22,658 nucleotides of DNA, from contig FR888186.1 of the NCBI GenBank assembly GCA_000431775.1, positions 1 through 22,658 of the forward strand, written 5' to 3'. Source of the DNA: Clostridium sp. CAG:413 (GTDB taxonomy: Bacteria; Bacillota; Clostridia; Oscillospirales; Acutalibacteraceae). Below the pieces are notes generated by a model. It did not search any database. It was not told where the DNA came from and saw only the letters and a program-made list of their open reading frames with translations. A program made the translations under genes and the position numbers. Shown here piece by piece: positions 16,043 through 22,571 of the stretch (positions are counted from its first letter, which is position 1; each line of letters begins with the position of its first letter).

Positions 16043-16059
16043 ATTTTGAGGTGATTGAA

Positions 16060-16449
16060 TTGAAAACCTATAATACTCACCAGCGGGCAAAGCTGATCGA
16101 CTTTCTGCGTGAGAATCAGGATAAAGCATTCCGCATAGAGGAGATAACCGAGGCGATAGGCTCCGAGGATATCGGCAAAAGCACCGCTTACCGCCTGATG
16201 ACGAAGCTCGTTGAGGACGGGATAGTTCACCGCTCCGTCAGAGGGAACGGTCGCAGCTTCGTATATCAATATATAAGTGACGGCAAATGTGACGGTCATC
16301 TGCACATGAAATGCACCGATTGCGGTAAAGTATATCACCTTGATAGCAACGTAAGCTCAATAATACAGCAGGATATCAGCAGCAGCACGGGGTTTGAGGT
16401 CGACAGCCATACACTCATCCTCGGCAAATGCGACAAATGCAGGAAATGA
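16060..16449 (+). CDS. zur: Fur-family metal regulator, Zur-like
   Basis: 129-residue metal-sensing repressor. The N-terminal winged helix holds the recognition region IGKSTAYRLMTKLVEDGIVHR; the dimerisation/metal domain has GHLHMKCTDCGKVYHLD with Cys85 and Cys88, and the C terminus has Cys124 and Cys127 (GKCDKCRK), which make the structural zinc site, with His80/His82 as likely sensing ligands. The start is a TTG at 16060, six bases after GAGGTG; no in-frame ATG fits. The gene leads directly into znuACB, which points to zinc (Zur) rather than iron or peroxide. Two boxes around its own promoter imply autoregulation with the transporter genes. Confidence 0.88.
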   Translation: MKTYNTHQRAKLIDFLRENQDKAFRIEEITEAIGSEDIGKSTAYRLMTKLVEDGIVHRSVRGNGRSFVYQYISDGKCDGHLHMKCTDCGKVYHLDSNVSSIIQQDISSSTGFEVDSHTLILGKCDKCRK

Positions 16450-16467
16450 CCCACGGAGGATACATTA

Positions 16468-17412
16468 ATGTTTAAAAGAATAGCTGCGGGCATAGCGGCG
16501 GCTCTCCTGTTACTCTCGCTCGCTTCATGCGGCATTCAGCCAATAAGCTCCGAGGGCTTGAGCATAGTCTGCACGGCATTCCCGCAATATGATTTCGCCA
16601 AAAACATTCTCGGCACTGACAAGGGGTTGACCTTGCTCCTTGACGGCAAGGAGGACTTCCACAGCTATGAGCCGAACGCCGCAGATATCGTAAAAATCGC
16701 CACGGCAGACCTCTTTATCTATATTGGCGAAGACTCCGAAAAATGGGTAAAAAAGACTCTTGCGGCGGCAGGCAACGACAAGTTGAACACCTTTACACTC
16801 ACAGAAGCGGTGAATCTGCTCGAGGAGGAGACGGTCGAGGGTATGCAGGCGGAGGAGGAGCATCATCACGGCAAAGATGAAACAGAGCAAGACGAGCATG
16901 TCTGGCTCTCGCTGCGTAACGCGGCGAAAATAACCGATAAGCTCTGTGAAGCGATATGCTCCGTTGACCCGCAAAACGCCGAAAAATACAGGGCGAACGC
17001 CAAAGAATATATTACTCGGCTGAATGAGCTTGACAGCGAATACTCCGCCGCCGTATCGAGCGCAAAGCGTGACACACTGATATTCGCCGACCGCTTCCCG
17101 TTCCGCTATCTCGTTGAGGATTACGGGCTTAAATACTACGCCGCCTTCCCCGGCTGCTCCGCCGAATCCGAGGCGAGCTTCGAGACGATGGCGACATTGA
17201 TAAACAAGACCAAAGAGACGGGCACGCCCTATGTCTTTATCATCGACGGCTCGGACGGCTCGATAGCCGAGGCGGTTTGCAAAGCAACAGGTGCGGGCAC
17301 ATTAACGCTTGATTCCTGCCAATCCGTCTCCGCCGACGACATCGCCGCAGGCGAAAGCTACCTCGGCGCAATGACCGATAATCTGACTAAACTAAAGGAG
17401 GCGCTTAACTGA
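16468..17412 (+). CDS. znuA: Zinc ABC transporter substrate-binding lipoprotein
   Basis: 314-residue metal-binding lipoprotein that hands zinc to the ZnuB permease. The lipobox LASC places the lipidated Cys at 21. It has the cluster A-I fold motifs: His65 (EDFHSYEPNAADIVKIATADLFIYIG), an acidic His-rich loop (about 129-144, EEEHHHGKDETEQDEH) typical of zinc-specific members, and His144 followed by VWLSLRNA. The third usual His, in the second lobe, is replaced by Asp208 (FADRFPFRYLVEDYG); a C-terminal Asp ligand is plausible in FIIDGSDGS. A GGAGG precedes the ATG, 18 bases after zur. The stop overlaps the znuC start (TGATG). Confidence 0.92.
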   Translation: MFKRIAAGIAAALLLLSLASCGIQPISSEGLSIVCTAFPQYDFAKNILGTDKGLTLLLDGKEDFHSYEPNAADIVKIATADLFIYIGEDSEKWVKKTLAAAGNDKLNTFTLTEAVNLLEEETVEGMQAEEEHHHGKDETEQDEHVWLSLRNAAKITDKLCEAICSVDPQNAEKYRANAKEYITRLNELDSEYSAAVSSAKRDTLIFADRFPFRYLVEDYGLKYYAAFPGCSAESEASFETMATLINKTKETGTPYVFIIDGSDGSIAEAVCKATGAGTLTLDSCQSVSADDIAAGESYLGAMTDNLTKLKEALN

Positions 17413-18122
17413 TGGCGCTTATAAAATGCACGGATCTGACTCTCGGCTACGAGGGCAAGCCCGTTGTCTCCGAGCTTAACTTTGAGCTGTATAAAGGTGA
17501 CTACCTTTGCATAGTCGGCGAGAACGGCTCCGGCAAAAGCACGCTGATGAAAGCGCTGCTCGGGCACAAAAATATACTGAAAGGTAAGATAGAATTCGGC
17601 GACGAGCTGCAAAAAAGCGAAATAGGCTACCTGCCGCAGCAGACGGAGGTGCAGAAGGATTTCCCCGCCTCGGTGCGCGAGATAGTCCTATCGGGTTGCC
17701 TGAATTTATCGGGATTTCATCCGTTCTATACAAAAGCTCAACGTGAACTTGCCGCCGCGAATATGGAGCGCCTCGGCATAACCGATCTTGCCGGCAGGTG
17801 CTACAGGGAGCTTTCGGGCGGTCAGCAGCAGCGAGTGCTGCTCGCCCGCGCGCTTTGCGCTGCCAAGAAGCTGCTTGTGCTCGACGAACCCGTAGCTGGT
17901 CTTGACCCTGTTGTCACTCAAAGCCTTTACAAGCTCATCAAAGAGGTCAACGACAGCGGCATGACCGTCGTGATGGTCTCACACGACCTCGGTGCGGCGC
18001 TGACATACGCCTCGCACATACTTCACATCAGCCACACTCCCCTTTTCTTCGGCACAAAGGACGAATATATTAACAGCGATATCGGCAGACGCTTCACATC
18101 GGCTGGAGGTGACGCACAATGA
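17412..18122 (+). CDS. znuC: Zinc ABC transporter ATP-binding protein
   Basis: 236-residue ATPase of the metal-type ABC importer. All motifs are intact: Walker A GENGSGKSTLMKAL, Q-loop LPQQTEVQKDFPASVREIV, signature LSGGQQQRVLLARAL, Walker B LLVLDEPVAGLDP, and the switch His in MVSHDLGAAL. It overlaps znuA by one base and znuB by four, so the three transport parts are translationally linked. The order binding protein, ATPase, permease is normal for this family. Confidence 0.94.
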   Translation: MALIKCTDLTLGYEGKPVVSELNFELYKGDYLCIVGENGSGKSTLMKALLGHKNILKGKIEFGDELQKSEIGYLPQQTEVQKDFPASVREIVLSGCLNLSGFHPFYTKAQRELAAANMERLGITDLAGRCYRELSGGQQQRVLLARALCAAKKLLVLDEPVAGLDPVVTQSLYKLIKEVNDSGMTVVMVSHDLGAALTYASHILHISHTPLFFGTKDEYINSDIGRRFTSAGGDAQ

Positions 18123-18961
18123 ATCTCATAACCGCACTTCAGACCTACCTCAGCTATTCATTTGTGCGCTACGCGCTGATAGCAGGCGTGCTCATCTCGC
18201 TTTGCGCCGCCCTGCTCGGAGTCAGCCTCGTGCTCAAACGATATTCTATGATAGGCGACGGGCTCTCGCACGTTGCATTCGGCGCAATGTCGATAGCCGC
18301 AGTGCTCAGTCTCGCCCCCATGACCGTGGCAATGCCCGTGACAATAGTCGCCGCCGTGGTGCTGCTCGGCTTAAACTCCAATGGCAAGATCAAAGGCGAC
18401 GCCGCAATAGCTATGATCTCCGTCGGCGCGCTGGCGCTCGGCTACCTGCTGCTGAATGTATTTCAGACCGCCTCCAACGTCAGCGGTGACGTCTGCTCCA
18501 CCCTCTTCGGCTCGACCTCGATACTCACCCTCTCCGTGAGCGACGTATGGCTTTGCGTGGGGCTGGCCATCCTTGTGATTCTGACCTTCGTGATATTTTA
18601 TCACAAGATTTTCGCCGTCACGTTCGATGAGGAATTCGCCCGCGCCACCGGCACAAACGTGAGAGCCTACAACATTCTCATCGCCGTAGTCACCGCCGTT
18701 GTGATAGTGCTCGCAATGAACCTCGTCGGCGCGCTGCTCATCTCGGCGCTCATCATTTTCCCCGCCCTCTCGGCGATGCGGGTATTCAAGAGCTTCCGAG
18801 CGGTCATGGCAAGCGCCGCCGTTATCTCGGTGCTCTGCTCCGTGCTCGGGATCCTCGCCTCCGTCATATACGGCACCCCCGTCGGCTCGACGATAGTTGC
18901 CGCCGACATTGTGGTATTCGCCGCATTCTCACTTGCGGGCAGACTTAGAAAAGCAAAATGA
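18119..18961 (+). CDS. znuB: Zinc ABC transporter permease
   Basis: 280-residue inner-membrane permease of the ABC-3 family with about eight hydrophobic segments. Family-typical stretches: FVRYALIAGVLISLCAALLGVSLVLKRYSMIGDGLSHVAFGA near the N terminus, FDEEFARATGTNVRAYNILIAVVTAVVIVLAMNLVGALLISALIIFPA in the middle, and YGTPVGSTIVAADIVVF at the end. Start overlaps the znuC stop by ATGA, with GGAGGTG upstream. It is the last gene of the operon. Confidence 0.94.
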   Translation: MNLITALQTYLSYSFVRYALIAGVLISLCAALLGVSLVLKRYSMIGDGLSHVAFGAMSIAAVLSLAPMTVAMPVTIVAAVVLLGLNSNGKIKGDAAIAMISVGALALGYLLLNVFQTASNVSGDVCSTLFGSTSILTLSVSDVWLCVGLAILVILTFVIFYHKIFAVTFDEEFARATGTNVRAYNILIAVVTAVVIVLAMNLVGALLISALIIFPALSAMRVFKSFRAVMASAAVISVLCSVLGILASVIYGTPVGSTIVAADIVVFAAFSLAGRLRKAK

Positions 18962-18967
18962 TCATTC

Positions 18968-18996
18968 GACCTCCGCGGCTCTGCGGGGGTCATTTT
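18968..18996 (+). terminator. Terminator of the znu operon
   Basis: Stem GACCTCCGC/GCGGGGGTC (one G-U pair) around GGCTCT, followed by ATTTTAAT, seven bases after the znuB stop. The T-run is short but the stem is G+C-rich. Confidence 0.75.
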
Positions 18997-19080
18997 AATG
19001 CCCGATATCCGTCAAAAAACACAGCATATTGCATTCATACGCCATTTTTCGTTTGCCGCTCGTGTATTTCTCTAAATCAC

Positions 19081-19109
19081 TTGACCGAAATTGTCGCAAA
19101 TGATATAAT
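19081..19109 (+). promoter_or_regulatory. Promoter of guaA
   Basis: TTGACC (19081-19086), 17-bp spacer, TATAAT (19104-19109). Initiation near 19116 would give a leader of about 145 nt. No gene is seen between 18997 and 19258. Confidence 0.8.
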
Positions 19110-19164
19110 TATATTGTTTTGGCAATGCCGATACTTTCCCGAGCACGATCCATTAAGGAAATGA

Positions 19165-19229
19165 AGCTGTTCGGGCGGCAAGGGTACTCCCGCAGTGCCC
19201 GTTCAAAGCTATTTTGGTAACTGTATCAA
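19165..19229 (+). promoter_or_regulatory. Potentially structured guaA leader RNA
   Basis: Nested helices can form: AGCT (19165-19168)/AGCT (19207-19210), CGGGC (19172-19176)/GCCCG (19197-19201), GGG (19182-19184)/CCC (19189-19191) with a TACT loop and a symmetric 5x5 internal loop. A second hairpin, TTGGTA/TATCAA with an ACTG loop (19214-19229), follows, 17 bases before the GGAGG. It does not match the purine, ZTP, ykkC or PreQ1 riboswitch signatures I know. Function is unknown; an attenuator without a visible terminator or a translation-level switch is possible. Confidence 0.35.
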
Positions 19230-19258
19230 CCGATAATATTTACACGGAGGAATTATTA

Positions 19259-20236
19259 ATGAGCAACAAACGTCCCGAAACCATGGAACGCATCACCACC
19301 CCCGAGCTCGCCAAGAAATTCATTGACGAGCAGATCGAAGCAGTCAGAGCGCAGGTCGGCGACAAGAAAGTCCTTCTCGCCCTCTCCGGCGGCGTCGATT
19401 CATCGGTCGTCGCGGCTCTCCTTATCAAGGCAATCGGCAAGCAGCTTGTCTGCGTCCACGTCAACCACGGTCTGCTACGCAAGGGCGAACCCGAGCAGGT
19501 CATCGAGGTGTTCCGCAATCAGATGGACGCAAACCTCATCTATGTTGACGCCGTTGACCGCTTCCTCGATAAGCTCGCGGGCGTTGCAGAGCCGGAGAAG
19601 AAGCGCAAGATAATCGGCGCGGAATTCATCAGAGTGTTTGAGGAAGAGGCAAGGAAGCTCGACGGTATCGAGTTCCTCGCTCAGGGCACAATTTATCCAG
19701 ACATTCTTGAGTCCGGCCCGGTAAAGGCTCACCACAACGTCGGCGGACTTCCCGAGGATCTCAAATTCGAGCTTGTCGAGCCCGTCAAACTCCTCTTTAA
19801 GGACGAAGTCAGAGTTGTCGGCAAAGAGCTCGGCCTACCCGACGGCATGGTCTACCGCCAGCCGTTCCCCGGCCCGGGTCTCGGCGTCAGATGCCTCGGC
19901 GCTATCACCAGAGAGAGACTTGAGCTTGTCAGAGAATCCGACGCTATCCTGCGTGACGAATTCGCAAAGAACGGCCTTGAGGGCAAGGTCTGGCAGTATT
20001 TCACCGTCGTGCCCGATTTCAAGTCGGTCGGCGTTAAGAATGACGCCCGCACCTTCGCTTACCCCGTCATCATCCGCGCGGTCAATACCCGCGACGCAAT
20101 GACCGCCACCGTCGAGAATGTTCCCTTCGAGCTTCTCGAGCATATCACAAACCGCATCACCACCGAGATCGACGGCGTGAACCGTGTCCTCTATGACCTC
20201 ACTCCCAAGCCCTGCGCCACTATTGAGTGGGAATAA
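19259..20236 (+). CDS. guaA: GMP synthase, ATP-pyrophosphatase subunit (no glutaminase domain)
   Basis: Makes GMP from XMP, ATP and ammonia. Only 325 residues, where the usual bacterial fused enzyme has about 510-525: it starts at the N-type ATP-pyrophosphatase domain (P-loop [10 protein letters not shown], residues 41-49) and runs through the XMP-binding dimerisation domain ([18 protein letters not shown], ending KPCATIEWE). The N-terminal class-I glutamine amidotransferase is absent and no such gene lies upstream. GGAGG (19246-19250) and eight-base spacing set the ATG at 19259, though the frame is open to 19214. It is thus like archaeal GuaAb, which partners with a separate amidotransferase, or it may use free ammonia. 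The C-terminal end is complete. Confidence 0.92.
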   Translation: MSNKRPETMERITTPELAKKFIDEQIEAVRAQVGDKKVLLALSGGVDSSVVAALLIKAIGKQLVCVHVNHGLLRKGEPEQVIEVFRNQMDANLIYVDAVDRFLDKLAGVAEPEKKRKIIGAEFIRVFEEEARKLDGIEFLAQGTIYPDILESGPVKAHHNVGGLPEDLKFELVEPVKLLFKDEVRVVGKELGLPDGMVYRQPFPGPGLGVRCLGAITRERLELVRESDAILRDEFAKNGLEGKVWQYFTVVPDFKSVGVKNDARTFAYPVIIRAVNTRDAMTATVENVPFELLEHITNRITTEIDGVNRVLYDLTPKPCATIEWE

Positions 20237-20250
20237 TTTCACACTCGTGA

Positions 20251-20275
20251 AAAAGCCTTATTTTACTAGGCTTTT
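20251..20275 (+). terminator. Probable guaA terminator
   Basis: AAAAGCCT/AGGCTTTT, an 8-bp stem with a nine-base loop, ending in four Ts, 15 bases after the guaA stop. It is weak but well placed; a stronger hairpin follows at about 20341. Confidence 0.6.
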
Positions 20276-20294
20276 GCCGATTGTATATGCTTTT

Positions 20295-20312
20295 TGGCAA
20301 CAAAATGGCAAC
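20295..20312. repeat. Tandem TGGCAAC repeats 11 bp apart
   Basis: TGGCAAC at 20295-20301 and 20306-20312, one helical turn apart, at the border where base composition drops. Short, regularly spaced direct repeats of this kind occur as arm-type sites of tyrosine-recombinase elements; no recombinase of that kind is present in the window. Confidence 0.3.
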
Positions 20313-20340
20313 ATTATTTGAATTATCATAAGAATAAGCA

Positions 20341-20386
20341 AAGAGCTATCAGATTTTTTGAAAGTCTGATAGCTCTTTTTTCTTGC
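20341..20386. terminator. Strong hairpin terminator between guaA and the HEXXH gene
   Basis: A 14-bp stem (AAAGAGCTATCAGA with its exact complement TCTGATAGCTCTTT) and an 11-base loop, followed by a T-run on the plus strand. It lies between convergent genes and could also stop the minus-strand transcript, though the minus-strand T-run is poorer. Confidence 0.8.
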
Positions 20387-20391
20387 CAAAT

Positions 20392-21228
20392 TTATGTTAA
20401 TAATGCAAATGTTTTATACTGCTCATAAAGTTGATTGATATTCAAGTTTGCGATTTCAACGAGCGAATAATGCTGTTGTAGATGTTTAACAAACTCACAA
20501 CCTAAATAATAGCCGACATCGCTGTGGCTTTTATAATTACACCAATCCCCGAAGAAATCTTGCGTGCTTATATTGTTGTCAATGCGGTTTAGATATTCCT
20601 GTTTAATTTCCAATTTATTGTCTGTACACCAAGTAAGCCAATCGTTCTTATTTTGAAGGTAATAATTATTGTTTTGGCATAAAATCTGCTCACATACCAT
20701 TGCAATTCCTTCCTGATACAGTTGAACCAATGATTCTTCACCTTTCGATTGAGTTTTCGGATGCAAAACTCCATAGGTTTTATGCCATATGTGACCAATT
20801 TCGTGAAAGATTAAAGCTTGCATATCTGCTTCATTTTGCCAATCTAACTCAATGATTTTTTCTATTCCAAGCAAAATAGTATTTCTTCCATCAAGTGCTG
20901 TTGCCCAACCTGCACCGTTACATAATCCTAAATAAAGAATAATATCCAAGTCGATATCATTTTTAAAAAGTTTATTTATGTTGCTGTTAAGCTGATTTGT
21001 TACAGAAATAAAAGAAGTGTTTGTGCGAAGCGCCGCCTCCTTATTCAATAATACATTGTTAACTACAGGAAATATCACTTTATTAAAATCATACTCTTTT
21101 GCATCCTGTTCGCACTTTTTGCTTAATTCACAAGAAAACTCTTTTGTATATTTTCTCCAAGAATCCAGATTAAACATGTTGTTAGTGAAACAATTCTGTA
21201 TTTTATCAAATGTATTAATTATTCTCAT
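20392..21228 (-). CDS. Uncharacterised HEXXH zinc-metallopeptidase-like protein
   Basis: 278 residues, no named family I recognise. The only clear motif is HEIGH at residues 142-146 in ALIFHEIGHIWHKTYG, the zinc-binding helix of zincins, with LYQEGIAMVCEQ (Glu173) about 27 residues later as a likely third ligand, giving a gluzincin-like pattern. It is rich in Asn, Lys and Ile, has no signal peptide or membrane segment, and contains several cysteines. Base composition is about one-third G+C, far below the neighbouring genes, which suggests transfer. GGAGG precedes the ATG, and it begins 33 bases after the XRE regulator stop, so the two are probably one operon. The arrangement recalls ImmR-ImmA, but the ImmA-type (DUF955) motif after the HEXXH is not seen. 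Confidence 0.65.
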   Translation of the reverse strand: MRIINTFDKIQNCFTNNMFNLDSWRKYTKEFSCELSKKCEQDAKEYDFNKVIFPVVNNVLLNKEAALRTNTSFISVTNQLNSNINKLFKNDIDLDIILYLGLCNGAGWATALDGRNTILLGIEKIIELDWQNEADMQALIFHEIGHIWHKTYGVLHPKTQSKGEESLVQLYQEGIAMVCEQILCQNNNYYLQNKNDWLTWCTDNKLEIKQEYLNRIDNNISTQDFFGDWCNYKSHSDVGYYLGCEFVKHLQQHYSLVEIANLNINQLYEQYKTFALLT

Positions 21229-21261
21229 AATCTCAATCCTCCAAAATAAAAACAGTCCGAT

Positions 21262-21792
21262 TTATATTTCTTTAAGACGATTTTTAAAAGCTTCTGTCAT
21301 AACATCACTGAATTCTTGTGACGGGACTTTAACATAACCGGAATTTTCATCATATTTCGGGTAGTTGTAGCGCCACTTGTCATATTCGTCACGGTTAATG
21401 TCGCCGTTATGATATTTCTCGGATTGTTCAGCCCACGCATTAAGTATTTCCGAAAGCTCGGCGGCGTCCTTCCCCTTCCGGGGGTCAACACGCAGAGAAA
21501 CGCCGTTTTCGCCGGTTTCCACCGTCAGACCGTAGCGATCCTCCAAGGTGAACAGCGTGTGCATCAGGCCGAGATAGCTGTCAATGTCCGGCACGGACAG
21601 CGCCAGCGGCGAGACGCCCAGCGCACTGGCAAGGTTCTCCGTCAGCTCTGCCTTGGGCGTTCTGCTGCCGGATTCATACTGCGCCATACGGATGTCGGCG
21701 GTCTTTTCCGGGAAGCCGACCACCTGCCCCAAGTATTTTTGTGTCATTCCCCGCAGATTACGGAAAAAGCGAATTCTCTCACCGATTGCCAT
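21262..21792 (-). CDS. XRE family HTH regulator
   Basis: 176-residue DNA-binding protein. The N-terminal HTH_3 domain covers residues 5-60 (ERIRFFRNLRGMTQKYLGQVVGF...AQYESGSRTPKAELTENLASALGV), followed by a domain of unknown role (VPDIDSYLGLMHTLFTLEDRYGLTV) found in regulators carried by Clostridia conjugative and mobilisable elements. AGGAG precedes the ATG at 21792. Its own promoter (21824-21853) carries an ATAGCAAA motif next to the -35, and a divergent promoter carries two more, so it probably represses both. The G+C content is close to that of the chromosome, unlike the gene downstream, so the two may have different origins. Confidence 0.88.
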   Translation of the reverse strand: MAIGERIRFFRNLRGMTQKYLGQVVGFPEKTADIRMAQYESGSRTPKAELTENLASALGVSPLALSVPDIDSYLGLMHTLFTLEDRYGLTVETGENGVSLRVDPRKGKDAAELSEILNAWAEQSEKYHNGDINRDEYDKWRYNYPKYDENSGYVKVPSQEFSDVMTEAFKNRLKEI

Positions 21793-21823
21793 AGCACAAC
21801 ACTCCTTTATGTATTGTGCAATT

Positions 21824-21853
21824 AGTATAGCATATGAATTTAAGTTGTGTCAA
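21824..21853 (-). promoter_or_regulatory. Promoter of the XRE regulator
   Basis: Minus strand: TTGACA (21848-21853), 18-bp spacer, TATACT (21824-21829) with TGC before it (extended -10). An ATAGCAAA motif at 21855-21862 abuts the -35. Confidence 0.75.
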
Positions 21854-21854
21854 G

Positions 21855-21936
21855 ATAGCAAAAGCAAAAAAGTTAAATATTTTCTTGCAAGCCTCTTGAC
21901 AATAGCAAATTCGTTTAGCATAATGACTATAGCAAA
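21855..21936 (+). promoter_or_regulatory. Three ATAGCAAA repeats, probable XRE operators
   Basis: Same-orientation ATAGCAAA copies at 21855-21862, 21902-21909 and 21929-21936. The first touches the XRE -35; the second lies in the spacer of the divergent promoter; the third covers its expected start site. Placement fits a repressor that shuts both promoters. Confidence 0.5.
21896..21924 (+). promoter_or_regulatory. Divergent promoter facing the recombinase remnant
   Basis: TTGACA (21896-21901), 17-bp spacer, CATAAT (21919-21924). It points at the short recombinase-like reading frame at 22078. The leader between them, 21937-22077, carries no convincing gene. Confidence 0.7.
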
Positions 21937-22077
21937 TAGTGTTAAGTTGTTTGTAGACAACAGAATATCCTTCGTGCGTCACGGTAATGGCGTACCCGCT
22001 CGGGCAAATCGGAATGCGGTCAGAAAGTTCTCCGACAATAAACAAGAAAACTATATGCAAACGAAGGGGGTGATAAA

Positions 22078-22203
22078 ATGGAAACAATAACGCGGCTTGA
22101 AAAGCCTCAATTCAACCGTCCCATTGACAAATCTAACATCAGCCCCATGTCGAGCAGCCCGTGCTCAATGCTGTCGCTGATATTATCGGCATTGCCGCTG
22201 TAA
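22078..22203 (+). pseudogene. Possible serine-recombinase 5' fragment fused to inverted LysR DNA
   Basis: A 41-codon frame starting METITRLEKPQFNRP after a strong AAGGGGG ribosome site (spacing about seven). Clostridia serine recombinases commonly open with M-x-x-I-T-x-I/L-E before the RVAAYCRVST catalytic motif. Here that motif never appears: after about residue 15 the frame runs antisense through the broken LysR gene and stops at 22201. I read it as the leftover start of a recombinase gene cut at an element border. The match is short, so the identity is tentative. Confidence 0.4.
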
Positions 22204-22571
22204 AGCTCATACTTAACAAGCGGATGAATGCGTCTGAAGGCTGTCACGCAGTCGGTCAACAGACGAGTTGAGAGGAATTCACCACTGCCAACGACCGTAC
22301 CTTCCAGCTCCTCCTGCCTGCCGATGAAATCTCGCTTTGTCCTGTCGGCAAGGGAGAGGATCTCCTGCGCCCTGCGTTTGAGCATCATGCCCTCCTCGGT
22401 CAGGACGATATTGTGGCTGCTGCGTGTGAAGAGCTTAACGCCCAGCTCCGCCTCAAACTCGGCTATCCGGCGCGACAGCGTGGGCTGAGTCACGTGGAGC
22501 TGCTCCGCTGCCCTTGTGAATTTTTTCTCTCTCGCCACCGCGAGGAAATACCCGGGCACCCGAAGCTCCAT
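22107..22571 (-). pseudogene. Truncated LysR family regulator
   Basis: Only 154 residues, about half the usual 290-310. The winged-helix part is intact (MELRVPGYFLAVAREKKFTRAAEQLHVTQPTLSRRIAEFEAELGVKLFTR, residues 1-50), the linker helix follows, and the first part of the effector domain reads normally to about residue 146 (IEHGLLDMGLMLD). It then runs into LSMGRLN and a stop, where a LysR effector domain should continue for some 150 residues. GGAGGGG upstream fixes the ATG at 22571; the frame is open further to 22637 without a ribosome site. The break coincides with the start of the recombinase-like fragment on the other strand. It could still make a DNA-binding fragment, but loss of function is more likely. 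Confidence 0.8.

Noticed and set aside
19172..19210. tRNA-like GTTCAAAGC in the guaA leader
   Set aside because: Resembles a T-loop, but no acceptor, anticodon or D arm can be built around it.
20295..20312. TGGCAAC repeats as the start of a CRISPR array
   Set aside because: Only two seven-base units with four bases between; no further units and no cas genes.
21987..22073. 28-codon frame ending four bases before the recombinase-like start, a possible leader peptide
   Set aside because: The stop placement is suggestive, but no ribosome site precedes its ATG and nothing else supports translation.
21584..22090. Plus-strand frame spanning the XRE gene start and the divergent promoter region
   Set aside because: Antisense to XRE for its first half and runs over two promoters; its last part could be a trace of element coding sequence but there is no start or motif.
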